From an uncultured Clostridia bacterium (lineage in GTDB: Bacteria > Bacillota > Clostridia > Oscillospirales > Oscillospiraceae), in the NCBI GenBank assembly GCA_947644595.1, contig CANSAE010000001.1:381605-445604 (forward strand): a stretch of 64,000 nucleotides of DNA, given 5' to 3'. A program made the translations under genes and the position numbers. Shown one piece after another: positions 26,745 through 34,557 of this stretch (positions within the stretch are counted from its first letter, which is position 1; each line of letters begins with the position of its first letter). Under the pieces are notes generated by a model, which was given only the letters and a program-made list of their open reading frames with translations, did no database searches and was not told where the DNA came from.

Positions 26745-27876
26745 AGTTCTGTCTGTATTTGGCACCCGGCCGGAGGCCATTAAGATGGCTCCGCTGGTAC
26801 TGGAGCTGCAAAAATGTCCGGAAATCGAAAGTCTTGTGTGTGTCACTGCCCAGCATCGGGAGATGCTGGATTCTGTGATGGACTGTTTCGGTCTGACTGC
26901 TGATTTCGATTTGAATATCATGCATCAAGGGCAGACTTTGACGGATATCACTGCCCGGGTTTTGGAAGGCCTGGGCAATATTCTGGAGCGGGCACAGCCC
27001 GATTTGGTTCTGGTCCATGGAGATACTACCACAGCTTTCGCCTCTGCTCTCACTGCATTTTACGGGAAAGTGCCCGTGGGCCACGTGGAAGCTGGGCTCC
27101 GGACCTTCGATAAAGCTTCGCCTTATCCGGAAGAAATGAACCGGCAGCTCATCGGGCGCATGGCAGACTTGCACTTTTCCCCAACGGGAAACAACATGAA
27201 AAATCTCAACCGGGAAGGAATTTTTGACGGCATCTACATCACTGGAAACACAGTCATTGATGCCATGAAATATACCGTTACCGGAAAAGGCTTCACTTCC
27301 CCGGAATTGAATGCCCTGCCGCTGGATGAAAAACGTATCATTGCCATGACCTGCCACCGGCGGGAAAACTACGGTGCTCCCATGGAACAAATCTTCACCG
27401 CTGTGCGGCTGATTGCCGGGAAGTTCCCGGATGTACAGGTCGTTTACCCGGTGCATCCCGCACCGGTCGTTCGGGAAACGGCCAACCAGATCTTGGATGG
27501 CATTTCCAACATTGCACTTATTTCTCCGCTGGATGCCATTGATATGCACCGTTTAATGTCCCGGAGTTTTCTGGTAATGACGGATTCCGGCGGGATTCAG
27601 GAAGAAGCTCCCAGTCTCGGCAAGCCTGTACTGGTTCTGCGCCAAGAAACGGAACGGCCTGAGGCTGTCGCCGCTGGAACCGTGAAACTGGCGGGAGTGG
27701 AAACTGATGCCATCGTTTCCATGGCTACAGAGCTTTTGACCGACCGGAGCGCCTATCACAGGATGGCACAAGCTGTCAATCCCTACGGCGACGGAATGGC
27801 CTGCCGCCGTATCGTGGATGCGATTTTGTATCACTTCGGCCGTAAGGTTTTCCCACCGGAGGCTTTTTCTGTATGA
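26731..27876 (+). CDS. wecB: UDP-N-acetylglucosamine 2-epimerase (non-hydrolysing)
   Basis: Interconverts UDP-GlcNAc and UDP-ManNAc for teichoic acid or capsule. 381 residues. It has VFGTRPEAIKMAPLV (residues 8-22), VHGDTTTAFA near 95, VEAGLRTFDKASPYPEEMNR near 115, and TDSGGIQEEAPSLGKP near 290. It starts inside the transferase gene (14-base overlap) and its stop overlaps the next start (ATGA). A ManNAc transferase such as TagA is not in the window. Confidence 0.95.
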   Translation: MQNIKVLSVFGTRPEAIKMAPLVLELQKCPEIESLVCVTAQHREMLDSVMDCFGLTADFDLNIMHQGQTLTDITARVLEGLGNILERAQPDLVLVHGDTTTAFASALTAFYGKVPVGHVEAGLRTFDKASPYPEEMNRQLIGRMADLHFSPTGNNMKNLNREGIFDGIYITGNTVIDAMKYTVTGKGFTSPELNALPLDEKRIIAMTCHRRENYGAPMEQIFTAVRLIAGKFPDVQVVYPVHPAPVVRETANQILDGISNIALISPLDAIDMHRLMSRSFLVMTDSGGIQEEAPSLGKPVLVLRQETERPEAVAAGTVKLAGVETDAIVSMATELLTDRSAYHRMAQAVNPYGDGMACRRIVDAILYHFGRKVFPPEAFSV

Positions 27877-28646
27877 AGCATAAACGCCCTACTGTTTTTA
27901 TCGCCGCCACTGTACTTTTGCTGGCCGCAGTTCTCATTTATATCGTTGTCACTTTGAACTCTCCCGTTCCCACTCCCCCTGTAGAGTTACCGGATGAAAA
28001 CCGCTTAGAGGGGCCGCAGGTATCTGACAACATGTTAGCACAGTATGCTTCTGTTACACCGGAAACTGTGCAGGCTGTCATCGCCTCCATGGTGCGGCCG
28101 GATGGGTATACCCGGTCTGTCACTGTGGAAGATTTCTGGAATGGAGGCGCCTCAGCCGCGGAGTTCACGGTGCAGGCATCCGGCACCAGTACCAAGATCA
28201 CATCCATCACCCAGCAGGGTATGCGTTATGTCCTCACCACAGAAAATGGTACATGGATTTGGTACGATGGCAGCGACCAGGCTTTTTTCTCTGAGGATGC
28301 AACCCCTTGGGATGGGGACCAATGGCTGCGCACGCTCACATATGAGGACCTTTTGAGCTTGTCCCCACAGAAGATCACCGCCGCCGGATACGAGGAGCAT
28401 AATGGCATATGGTGCGTTTATGCCAGTTATGATACCGCTAATTTCGGCTATCACACAACCCTCTGGGTATCCGCCGCAGATGGTTTGCTGGCCGCAGCGG
28501 AAAGCTATGACGGTGAAACGCTGATCTACCGCATGACCGGCGGTACTGTGGATGCCTCCATCCCCGATGATACTGTATTTCTCCCGCCAAAAACTGATGC
28601 GGCGCCGGCCAGTGCTTACCGGATCTCAACCGCAAATACGCGATAA
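27873..28646 (+). CDS. Membrane-anchored extracytoplasmic protein, function unknown
   Basis: 257 residues. An N-terminal anchor (VFIAATVLLLAAVLIYIVV) and Pro-rich linker lead to a beta-rich outer part with many Thr, Trp and Asp. The run of strands with WIWYDGSDQ and DGLLAAAESYDGETLIYRM loosely recalls LolA-type barrels, but I would not assign it. It overlaps the epimerase gene by 4 bases, so it may serve the same surface-glycan step. Confidence 0.75.
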   Translation: MKHKRPTVFIAATVLLLAAVLIYIVVTLNSPVPTPPVELPDENRLEGPQVSDNMLAQYASVTPETVQAVIASMVRPDGYTRSVTVEDFWNGGASAAEFTVQASGTSTKITSITQQGMRYVLTTENGTWIWYDGSDQAFFSEDATPWDGDQWLRTLTYEDLLSLSPQKITAAGYEEHNGIWCVYASYDTANFGYHTTLWVSAADGLLAAAESYDGETLIYRMTGGTVDASIPDDTVFLPPKTDAAPASAYRISTANTR

Positions 28647-28675
28647 TGTATGGGCGCCTGTCTGCGTGTGAACGG

Positions 28676-29017
28676 TCACAGCAGAAACATGGCGCCCATG
28701 ATAATGAGCAGGTCCTTATCTCCGGTCTCCTTATACATGAGGAACAGCACCAGAAGCAGCAGCGCATCCTCCATTTCAAAACCATCCGGAAACACGCCGG
28801 ATAAAATGCCTCCCAGATTTCCGCCCAAGTCACGAAGGGCAGAGAATGGTGATTCCGGTTCGTCTGTTCCTCTGCGCCGTGCGTCCCTCCTCCTGCCGGG
28901 TTCCTCAGGCGGAGGTGGCTGGCTCGGTCTTTGCCGACCGGACCCGGGTGCGGCCTCTCTGACCGGGTCATCCGGCACCCATATATATCGGCCGGTATTC
29001 CCCTGGTATCTATACAC
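28676..29017 (-). CDS. Small Pro/Arg-rich protein with hydrophobic tail, unknown
   Basis: 113 residues from a GTG start that overlaps the stop of the gene upstream; GGGAGG lies 6 bases before it. The N-terminal half is Pro/Arg/Glu-rich (RPSQPPPPEEPGRRRDARRR). The C-terminal 35 residues are acidic then strongly hydrophobic (MEDALLLLVLFLMYKE, LLIIMGAMFLL), a likely membrane tail. Third gene of a trio ending at 29651. No function known to me. Confidence 0.65.
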   Translation of the reverse strand: MYRYQGNTGRYIWVPDDPVREAAPGSGRQRPSQPPPPEEPGRRRDARRRGTDEPESPFSALRDLGGNLGGILSGVFPDGFEMEDALLLLVLFLMYKETGDKDLLIIMGAMFLL

Positions 29018-29375
29018 GGAAGATCCCTCCCAAATCGCCAAACGCAAGCTGCGCCATCTTGGCCATTTTTGCCAGCTTCAGGGCACGGTCCATCTTGGCC
29101 CGGCGCTTTTCTTTCAGGAACGGTTTCATGGCCTCCAGTAATGCCGTGTTTTCATCAGGCCCCTGATTCATGCCGGACATCATCTTCATCACCCGCTGCA
29201 TCATTCCCGGGTCCACACCCTCCAGAATGGAGGATATGCCACTGTCGGCCTTTGGAGCCTCCTGGGGGCCGGGATCTGCCCCGCCGCCCATGAGCGATTT
29301 TGCCATGCTGGCAATTTTATCCATTTGCTCCGGATCGTTGAGGATGCTGTTCAATCTGTCCTCAAATTCTGACAT
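29010..29375 (-). CDS. Small helical protein, function unknown
   Basis: 121 residues, Met/Lys/Asp-rich and predicted mostly helical: MSEFEDRLNSILNDPEQMDK at the start, a GGGADPGPQEAPKAD linker, and a basic helix KEKRRAKMDRALKLAKMAKM near the end. The repeated MM pattern (PGMMQRVMKMMSGM) is striking. It lies 24 bases after the 83-aa gene and is coupled to the next gene by stop/start overlap. Cytoplasmic; not recognised. Confidence 0.7.
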   Translation of the reverse strand: MSEFEDRLNSILNDPEQMDKIASMAKSLMGGGADPGPQEAPKADSGISSILEGVDPGMMQRVMKMMSGMNQGPDENTALLEAMKPFLKEKRRAKMDRALKLAKMAKMAQLAFGDLGGIFRV

Positions 29376-29399
29376 TCCCCGGCCCTCCCTTCAAAATCG

Positions 29400-29651
29400 T
29401 CAATCTTTCATGGCTTTTTGCAGCTGCTCGGCCAGACGCTTTCCCTCGCCGGTGCCCAACACTTCCAGAAGGATCCCCCGCAGCGCCTCCGCATCCCCGC
29501 TTTTGGCCGCCTGCTCCACTTTTTTCGCATCCAGTTTTCCGGCCAGACGCTGGCCATCGGCAGAGTCCGCAATAGCTTTGATCTTATCCGCCTTACCGCT
29601 CTCTACAAGCTGTTTTTCCATGCTCTGAAAATTCTTCATCATCGGATTCAT
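29400..29651 (-). CDS. Small helical protein, function unknown
   Basis: 83 residues with a charged Lys/Glu/Ala/Asp mix and no hydrophobic segment, probably all helix (KLDAKKVEQAAKSGDAEALR). First gene of the trio 29651-28676. AAAGGG lies 7 bases before the called ATG; an ATG three codons in is also possible. Divergent from the phosphoesterase gene. Not recognised. Confidence 0.65.
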   Translation of the reverse strand: MNPMMKNFQSMEKQLVESGKADKIKAIADSADGQRLAGKLDAKKVEQAAKSGDAEALRGILLEVLGTGEGKRLAEQLQKAMKD

Positions 29652-29724
29652 CTCCCATCCCTTTGGATTCCATTACCAGTATATTCACGGTACGACTATC
29701 CGTGACAACGAAAGAAGGTATTCT

Positions 29725-30192
29725 ATGAAAATCGCCGTATTTTCCGATACCCACAAGAAAATATCTGGGGTGCAGCAAATCATTTTGAAAGAAAAACCTG
29801 ATTTGATCCTTCATTTAGGGGACCACATCCGCGATGCCTACCGTTTGCGGGAGCTGTTCCCGGAGATTCCTCTGGAATGTGTTCCCGGGAACTGTGACTA
29901 TGCCCCTGCAGAATCGGATATGAAGTGCATCACCGTGCAGGGTGTGACATTGATGCTCACCCACGGGCACAACTACCGGGTGAAGTATGAGACCGCTTCC
30001 CTGTTCAACGCCGCCTATTTTCAAGGGGCTGATATGGTATTGTACGGCCACACCCATCGTCCGGTGAATGACTGGGTGGAGGGGCTGTATGTCGTGAATC
30101 CCGGCACCGCCGGGAGCGGCACGCGCAACACCTGGGCACGGATCATGATTGAGGACGGGAAAATAGAAGAAGTTTCCATTGAGGAAATATAA
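29725..30192 (+). CDS. YfcE/MJ0936-family metallophosphoesterase
   Basis: 155 residues, a compact calcineurin-like phosphodiesterase. All metal-binding motifs are present in order: SDTHKK (8-13), HLGDHIRDA (near 32), PGNCD (near 55), LTHGHNY (near 80) and YGHTHRPV (near 108). Family members hydrolyse phosphodiesters in vitro; the physiological substrate is not known. Own short unit closed by a terminator. Confidence 0.92.
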   Translation: MKIAVFSDTHKKISGVQQIILKEKPDLILHLGDHIRDAYRLRELFPEIPLECVPGNCDYAPAESDMKCITVQGVTLMLTHGHNYRVKYETASLFNAAYFQGADMVLYGHTHRPVNDWVEGLYVVNPGTAGSGTRNTWARIMIEDGKIEEVSIEEI

Positions 30193-30224
30193 AAACCACC
30201 CCACAGCTGTGGGATGGTTTTTCT
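30191..30224. terminator. Terminator after the phosphoesterase gene
   Basis: Stem AAAAACCACCCCACAGC with GCTGTGGGATGGTTTTT, one mismatch near the middle. Confidence 0.8.
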
Positions 30225-30258
30225 GTTCCTTTTGAAGTGTGATTCTCCGGTTTTACAT

Positions 30259-30843
30259 TCACTCTGTTTCCGTCATAACATCCGGGTCCGTCTTCACTTC
30301 CGGCGTCGGGGACGCGAAAGGATTCCAATCCGGGTCCGGCGTGTTGACGGTACCGACAGGCGGCGTGGGGGCCGCCACATGGAGGAAGGATACATAAATT
30401 GACTGATTCGCCTGTACATCCGACAGAGTCAGGCTTCCCTCCGTCTGAACAGTTTCACCATTGACGGTAACGGATTCCACCGCATAGCCCTCATCCGGCA
30501 AAATCATGATGGTGATGCTGCCGCCCTTCACCACCGTAGTCATACCGGACGGCGTGGCCGTACCACCCCGGCTGTAGGTCACATTCACTGCAAACACCTG
30601 GTGCTCCTCATCCAGAATCATGTCCGGGACCTCCGGATGCTCAGGGTCCGGCGTGGGCGTGGGAGCAACAGGCGGTGCGGGAGTATTCACCACCTCCGGC
30701 GTGGGTGTAGGCTCCGGCGCATCTGCGTATTCCCGCAGGGGAAGGATGCCGGACATAATGCCCAGCACAGCAATCAGTATGAAAAACAGAACGACCATAC
30801 CGGCAATATAAGCGGTGGTCTTTACCGTATGATTGTGATTCAT
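30259..30843 (-). CDS. Membrane-anchored protein with InlB B-repeat-like domain
   Basis: 194 residues. One membrane helix (IAGMVVLFFILIAVLGIMSG, residues 13-32) is followed by a Pro/Thr linker with PTPTPEVVNTPAPPVAPTPT. Next comes a single beta-grasp-like domain, GGTATPSGMTTVVKGGSITI then PDEGYAVESVTVNGE, matching the divergent InlB B-repeat pattern, and a second Pro/Thr tail. Likely displayed at the cell surface. Role unknown. It is divergent from the SDR gene. Confidence 0.78.
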   Translation of the reverse strand: MNHNHTVKTTAYIAGMVVLFFILIAVLGIMSGILPLREYADAPEPTPTPEVVNTPAPPVAPTPTPDPEHPEVPDMILDEEHQVFAVNVTYSRGGTATPSGMTTVVKGGSITIMILPDEGYAVESVTVNGETVQTEGSLTLSDVQANQSIYVSFLHVAAPTPPVGTVNTPDPDWNPFASPTPEVKTDPDVMTETE

Positions 30844-30872
30844 GGCGCGCTCCCTTCAGCGTGATTGAATTC

Positions 30873-30901
30873 ATTATACATCAGACGAAATACTTTTACA
30901 A
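30873..30901 (-). promoter_or_regulatory. Promoter of the InlB-repeat-like gene
   Basis: Minus strand TTGTAA, 17 bases, TATAAT. Its -35 overlaps the -35 of the opposite promoter. Confidence 0.65.
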
Positions 30902-30922
30902 ATGTTTCATTTATGGTAAAAT
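30895..30922 (+). promoter_or_regulatory. Promoter of the SDR gene
   Basis: TTTACA (30895-30900), 16 bases, TAAAAT (30917-30922), 29 bases before the start codon. Confidence 0.65.
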
Positions 30923-30950
30923 AGAAAAAAGTATTTTGGGGGAGGACATC

Positions 30951-31658
30951 ATGCAAAAACGTGCACTCGTCACCGGGGCATCCCGGGGCATTGGAGCCGC
31001 CACGGCCAGGGCATTGGCGGCGGAGGGCTGGGAAGTGAATATCAACTATTTTCAGTCCGAGACCCAAGCCGCAGCATTGGGAAAGGAATTGAATACCCGA
31101 ATTTTTCGGGCAGATGTTGCCGACCCGGAACAGGTTCAGGCCATGTTCCATGCCATGGGACCGGTGGAACTGCTGGTGAACAACGCAGGCATTGCTTGGG
31201 GCGGACTCATCACAGACATGACCAGTGCGGAATGGAACCGGTTATTCGCCGTGAATGTGGGCGGCATCTTCCACTGTGTACGCTGCGCTTTGCCTCATAT
31301 GATCCACATCAAGCATGGAATCATCATCAACACCACCTCTGTGCTGATGAAGGCCGGCGGCTCCTGCGAGGCCGCCTACACCGCCACCAAGGGGGCCGTG
31401 GAAGGGCTCACCAAGTCTCTGGCCCGGGAATTGGGGCCTTCCGGCATTCGCGTGAATGCCATCGCTCCGGGGTGTATCGAAACAGACATGCTGGCATCGT
31501 TCACCCGGGAAGAACTGAACGCTACCGCGGAATCTGCCGCCCTTGGGCGCAATGGATATCCCGAAGATGTAGCAAGCGTCACAGCCATGCTGGCATCCGA
31601 TGCCTGCCGTTTCGTGACAGGCGCCATCATCCCCGCAGACGGCGGGCTGATTTTGTGA
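30951..31658 (+). CDS. SDR-family oxidoreductase, FabG-like or EF-P 5-aminopentanone reductase-like
   Basis: 235 residues. Rossmann glycine motif TGASRGIG (8-15), NNAG near 81, catalytic Ser in NTTSV near 130 and YTATK near 146, so an active NAD(P)-dependent reductase. It has the short form of the family. FabG of fatty acid synthesis is possible, but no fab genes are near. The PGCIETDM and LGRNGYPEDVA stretches also fit the YmfI-type reductase of EF-P modification. GGGGGAGG precedes the ATG. Confidence 0.88.
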   Translation: MQKRALVTGASRGIGAATARALAAEGWEVNINYFQSETQAAALGKELNTRIFRADVADPEQVQAMFHAMGPVELLVNNAGIAWGGLITDMTSAEWNRLFAVNVGGIFHCVRCALPHMIHIKHGIIINTTSVLMKAGGSCEAAYTATKGAVEGLTKSLARELGPSGIRVNAIAPGCIETDMLASFTREELNATAESAALGRNGYPEDVASVTAMLASDACRFVTGAIIPADGGLIL

Positions 31659-31664
31659 ATGCTG

Positions 31665-31696
31665 CAAAAAAGAGCGACCGAGGGTCGCTCTTTTTT
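31665..31696. terminator. Bidirectional terminator between SDR gene and ricT
   Basis: Stem AAAAAAGAGCGACC/GGTCGCTCTTTTTT with loop GAG. Confidence 0.88.
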
Positions 31697-33017
31697 ATTC
31701 TTCCGGCTTTGCCTGCTTGGGCTTATTGCCGTTAGTGGGTCTCCGCCGCCGGCGATGATGATTGTTGGACTTCTTCTCGCTGCCCTCGGTTACGGATTTC
31801 GTCTGAGGTTTTTCAGCTTGGGAAGCTCCTTGCTGCGGCTTTTTTTGCTGAGGCCTTCTGGATTGCTTCTTTTGGGTTTGGGAGTCACTCTGCTTGTCCT
31901 GCTCCTGTTTGGGCCTCGCCTCTCCCTGCGGCTTTTGCGGACCGCCGGAATTGCTGCGGCCACGCCCACCGCCTCTGCGGCGGTTCCTCCCACTTCTGTG
32001 CTGCCCTTCATACTTGGCCCGCGCCTCCTGCTCTGCCTTTTCCGCCGCAGCAAGACGCTCCTTCCGGGCCTTCTGCTTCTCCTGGTCCTGATATTCGTCT
32101 AACAAAACGATATCTGCCCATTCATCATCCACTTTTTCCGGGGCCGCCTTGATTGGCGGTACATATTTCAATATATCAGGCAATGGTTCGCCCGCCTTGG
32201 GGCGGCCGCCGGGGATCGCCGCCACCTGCTCTGCTGTATAAAGCTTTTGCTCCACGGGGCTGGCGCCATCCAAGCGGACCTTTACGGTCTGACGCAGCAA
32301 ATCAATCTGTGTCACATTGCCGTAGCCATCCGGTGTTTGCACAAACGCGCCGTTTTTCGGTACTGTTTTCACCAAATCCTCATAGGCTTCCTGCTCATAG
32401 CGCAGGCAACACATGAGCCGGCCGCAACAACCGGAGATTTTCTTGGGATTCAGAGATAAATTCTGAACCTTCGCCATCTTTGTAGATACCGGGTAAAACT
32501 CACTTAAAAATTCACTGCAGCAAAACGGCCGCCCGCAAATGCCGATACCACCAATCGATTTCGCCTCATCCCTCACACCGATTTGTCGTAATTCAATCCT
32601 GCTGCGGAACACAGATGCCAGGTCCTTTACCAGTTCCCGAAAGTCCACGCGCCCCTCCGAAGTGAAAAAGAACGTGATCTTATTCCCTTCAAAGCTGCAC
32701 TCCACTTCCACCAGCTTCATGTCCAACCCATGCTCGGCAATTTTCTTTTTACAGATCTGGAAGGCTTCTGCTTCCCGTTTCTTGTTATTTTCCAGGGTCT
32801 GCATATCCTGTGCGTCGGCTACCCGCAGCACCGGCTGTAAGGGCTGGACCACCCGGTCATCGGATACTGCGTGCACCCCTTGGGCGCACAGGGCCATTTC
32901 CCTGCCGTTGCTGGTCTCCACCACTACGCGGTCCCCTTCCTTAGGTTCCGTACCGTTGGGCGCAAAGTAATACACCTTACCGCAGGGCTTGAATTTAATA
33001 CTGACTACATCTGTCAC
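31695..33017 (-). CDS. ricT: PSP1-domain protein RicT (YaaT)
   Basis: Part of the Ric (Y) complex that in B. subtilis helps RNase Y mature mRNAs and promotes sporulation and competence. 440 residues. The PSP1 core is residues 1-280, with the cysteine clusters GICGRPFCCSEF and SGCCGRLMCCLRY that bind an iron-sulfur cluster in the complex. Residues from about 300 to 440 form a low-complexity, very basic tail rich in Arg, Lys, Gln and Pro, much longer than in B. subtilis, likely an RNA-binding region. It lies 11 bases after holB, as in many Bacillota. Confidence 0.93.
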   Translation of the reverse strand: MTDVVSIKFKPCGKVYYFAPNGTEPKEGDRVVVETSNGREMALCAQGVHAVSDDRVVQPLQPVLRVADAQDMQTLENNKKREAEAFQICKKKIAEHGLDMKLVEVECSFEGNKITFFFTSEGRVDFRELVKDLASVFRSRIELRQIGVRDEAKSIGGIGICGRPFCCSEFLSEFYPVSTKMAKVQNLSLNPKKISGCCGRLMCCLRYEQEAYEDLVKTVPKNGAFVQTPDGYGNVTQIDLLRQTVKVRLDGASPVEQKLYTAEQVAAIPGGRPKAGEPLPDILKYVPPIKAAPEKVDDEWADIVLLDEYQDQEKQKARKERLAAAEKAEQEARAKYEGQHRSGRNRRRGGGRGRSNSGGPQKPQGEARPKQEQDKQSDSQTQKKQSRRPQQKKPQQGASQAEKPQTKSVTEGSEKKSNNHHRRRRRPTNGNKPKQAKPEE

Positions 33018-33028
33018 TTATGATTTCC

Positions 33029-33847
33029 TCATTTCTCCGGGGCACCATCCCCGATACTCTTCACGGCTATCAAACCGAATATGTGCTTGATTCCCGTATT
33101 CACCGAGAGCGCTTCCTCACACCGCTCCAGAAGTGTCAACACCAGCCAAAGTTGTTCCCGCTTCAAATCACAGAACGGTTCCCGGCCACAAAGCACATCT
33201 GTGACAATTGTTTTCACGCTTTTCACAAACTCTATTGTGCCGGCAGTATCCGTATGCGCCGCTTTTTCATTGCACCACCGCAGCAGTTCCGATTTCCGAC
33301 CGGTGGAAACATACTTCAAATACTCCACGACCTCCTGCCGCTGCTCATCAGAGAGCGCCGGCGCATCCTGGTTCACATTCAGTTCAATGCACCGGGACCG
33401 GATCGTGGGCAAAAGCATCGCCGGCGCTGCGGTAGACAAAATCAACACTACGCCGCCAGGTGGCTCCTCCAAAAGCTTCAGAAGCGCATTTTGGGCACTG
33501 GGATTCATGGTCTCCGCTTCCTGAACGATGAAAGCCTTTCCGTCCGCTTCGTTAGGCATGATCTGTGCCTGTCCGATCATCTCCCGGATCTGATCCACCC
33601 GAATCTCCCGTTTTTGCTTACCTTTGTCATCCGTCTCCCGGCGCACCTGAATGATATCCGGATGCACACCGGCCTTGACCTTTCGGCAGTCCCGGCAGAG
33701 CCCGCAGGGCTTTAAAGCCCCCGCACCGGAGCACACCGCCGCACCAGCAATCTCCAGCACCGCCTGGTTCCGCGCAGCCTCTGACTGAGAGGCAACGATA
33801 TACGCGTGGGAAAGAATTTTCCCCGTTCCAAAGGTCAATGCCTCCAT
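33029..33847 (-). CDS. holB: DNA polymerase III delta' subunit
   Basis: Clamp-loader subunit that opens the loader for ATP-driven beta-clamp loading. 272 residues, shorter than the 320-330 of many homologues. LSHAYIVASQ opens the AAA+ fold; the P-loop is degenerate (SEAARNQ, no GKT), as usual for delta'. The zinc module is CGLCRDCRK with an earlier Cys, then HPDIIQV, QNALLKLLEEPP and TIRSRC (sensor 1/box VII region). Upstream of ricT in one transcript. Confidence 0.92.
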   Translation of the reverse strand: MEALTFGTGKILSHAYIVASQSEAARNQAVLEIAGAAVCSGAGALKPCGLCRDCRKVKAGVHPDIIQVRRETDDKGKQKREIRVDQIREMIGQAQIMPNEADGKAFIVQEAETMNPSAQNALLKLLEEPPGGVVLILSTAAPAMLLPTIRSRCIELNVNQDAPALSDEQRQEVVEYLKYVSTGRKSELLRWCNEKAAHTDTAGTIEFVKSVKTIVTDVLCGREPFCDLKREQLWLVLTLLERCEEALSVNTGIKHIFGLIAVKSIGDGAPEK

Positions 33848-33902
33848 GGTCCGCTCCTTTGTATGGTTTATCAGTATATTTTATCCTTTTTTCCACAGAA
33901 AG

Positions 33903-34148
33903 TCAATTGCCGTTTTCCCGGTCCAGAGGAGTGCCGCAGTGGGTGCAGAAATGTTTGGAATCCCGACCCAGCCATCTGCCGCACTTCGGGCAACGCCAGA
34001 ACAACACATTGACCACAAGTGCTCCAAGCGGGCACAGGCCCCCCACAACACCGATGACAGTGCTCTCCTTCACATACAGCAGCGCCAGACACAGCACAGC
34101 AAGTGCAATGAGCACACATTCCAGAATTTTCACGGTTTTGAGTTTCAT
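33903..34148 (-). CDS. Zinc-ribbon membrane protein, function unknown
   Basis: 81 residues: two membrane helices (ILECVLIALAVLCLALLYV and VIGVVGGLCPLGALVVNVLF) then a C-terminal zinc ribbon, CPKCGRWL with CTHCG. AAGGAGG lies 7 bases before the ATG at 34148. Its start overlaps the stop of an upstream zinc-ribbon frame (ATGA). Function unknown. Confidence 0.75.
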   Translation of the reverse strand: MKLKTVKILECVLIALAVLCLALLYVKESTVIGVVGGLCPLGALVVNVLFWRCPKCGRWLGRDSKHFCTHCGTPLDRENGN

Positions 34149-34342
34149 GGTGATTCCTCCTTGAACCAATCGGCTATCTTTTTCCGGGAAAATGGGATAA
34201 GCATATCATCATCCAAGCGGTTTGCCCAATGAGGGCAATATCCGTGCATGATCCCATATCTAAATCCGCGCCTTTTTGTCCACGCAGAATTTCCGCAGTA
34301 GGGACATTTTCTGTTATCGAAAAGAAGGATCAGAGCAATTTC
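34145..34342 (-). pseudogene. Zinc-ribbon frame lacking a normal start codon
   Basis: An open frame on the minus strand reading DNRKCPYCGNSAWTK, then GYCPHWANRLDDDM and FSRKKIADWFKEESP. It ends in a TGA that overlaps the next gene's ATG. A zinc knuckle (CPYC, with a later C-P-H) is visible. No ATG, GTG or TTG lies between the upstream stop (34343-34345) and the CPYC motif, only CTG and ATT. So it is either a decayed gene or uses a rare start. Coupling to the downstream gene suggests that it was once translated. Confidence 0.4.
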
Positions 34343-34392
34343 TTATCTCAGTTTGAGTATACACCCAGAAGCACGGTTTTTCAAGGGAAGGC

Positions 34393-34421
34393 TGGACAGC
34401 GGCACGTCAGTCTGATAAAAT
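34393..34421 (+). promoter_or_regulatory. yjdF promoter
   Basis: TGGACA (34393-34398), 17 bases, TAAAAT (34416-34421). Transcription would begin just before the structured leader. In the gap 34149-34557 lie the zinc-ribbon remnant, this promoter and the leader RNA; nothing was seen in 34343-34392. Confidence 0.6.
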
Positions 34422-34439
34422 GTGATCAGACGCATACAA

Positions 34440-34535
34440 ACGTGAGAATAAAAACACTGGCTGGTCGGTAGTCCAGCCGTGCGCACTGCGCATCAGTAGC
34501 CTTCCCTCCGGGTCGTCCGTTTTTCACCGCGTCAA
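34440..34535 (+). promoter_or_regulatory. yjdF-motif RNA (azaaromatic-sensing riboswitch)
   Basis: A structured leader before yjdF. Hairpins GGCTGG/CCAGCC (34459-34478) and TGCGC/GCGCA (34480-34492) are enclosed by ACTG pairing with CAGT (34456-34497); a conserved-looking GCCTTCCCTCCGGGTCGTCC follows. The call rests on these folds plus the YjdF product encoded next; I could not align it to the covariance model. Known yjdF RNAs respond to azaaromatic compounds and mostly control translation. Confidence 0.65.
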
Positions 34536-34557
34536 AAGAAATAAGGAGGGTTCGTTG

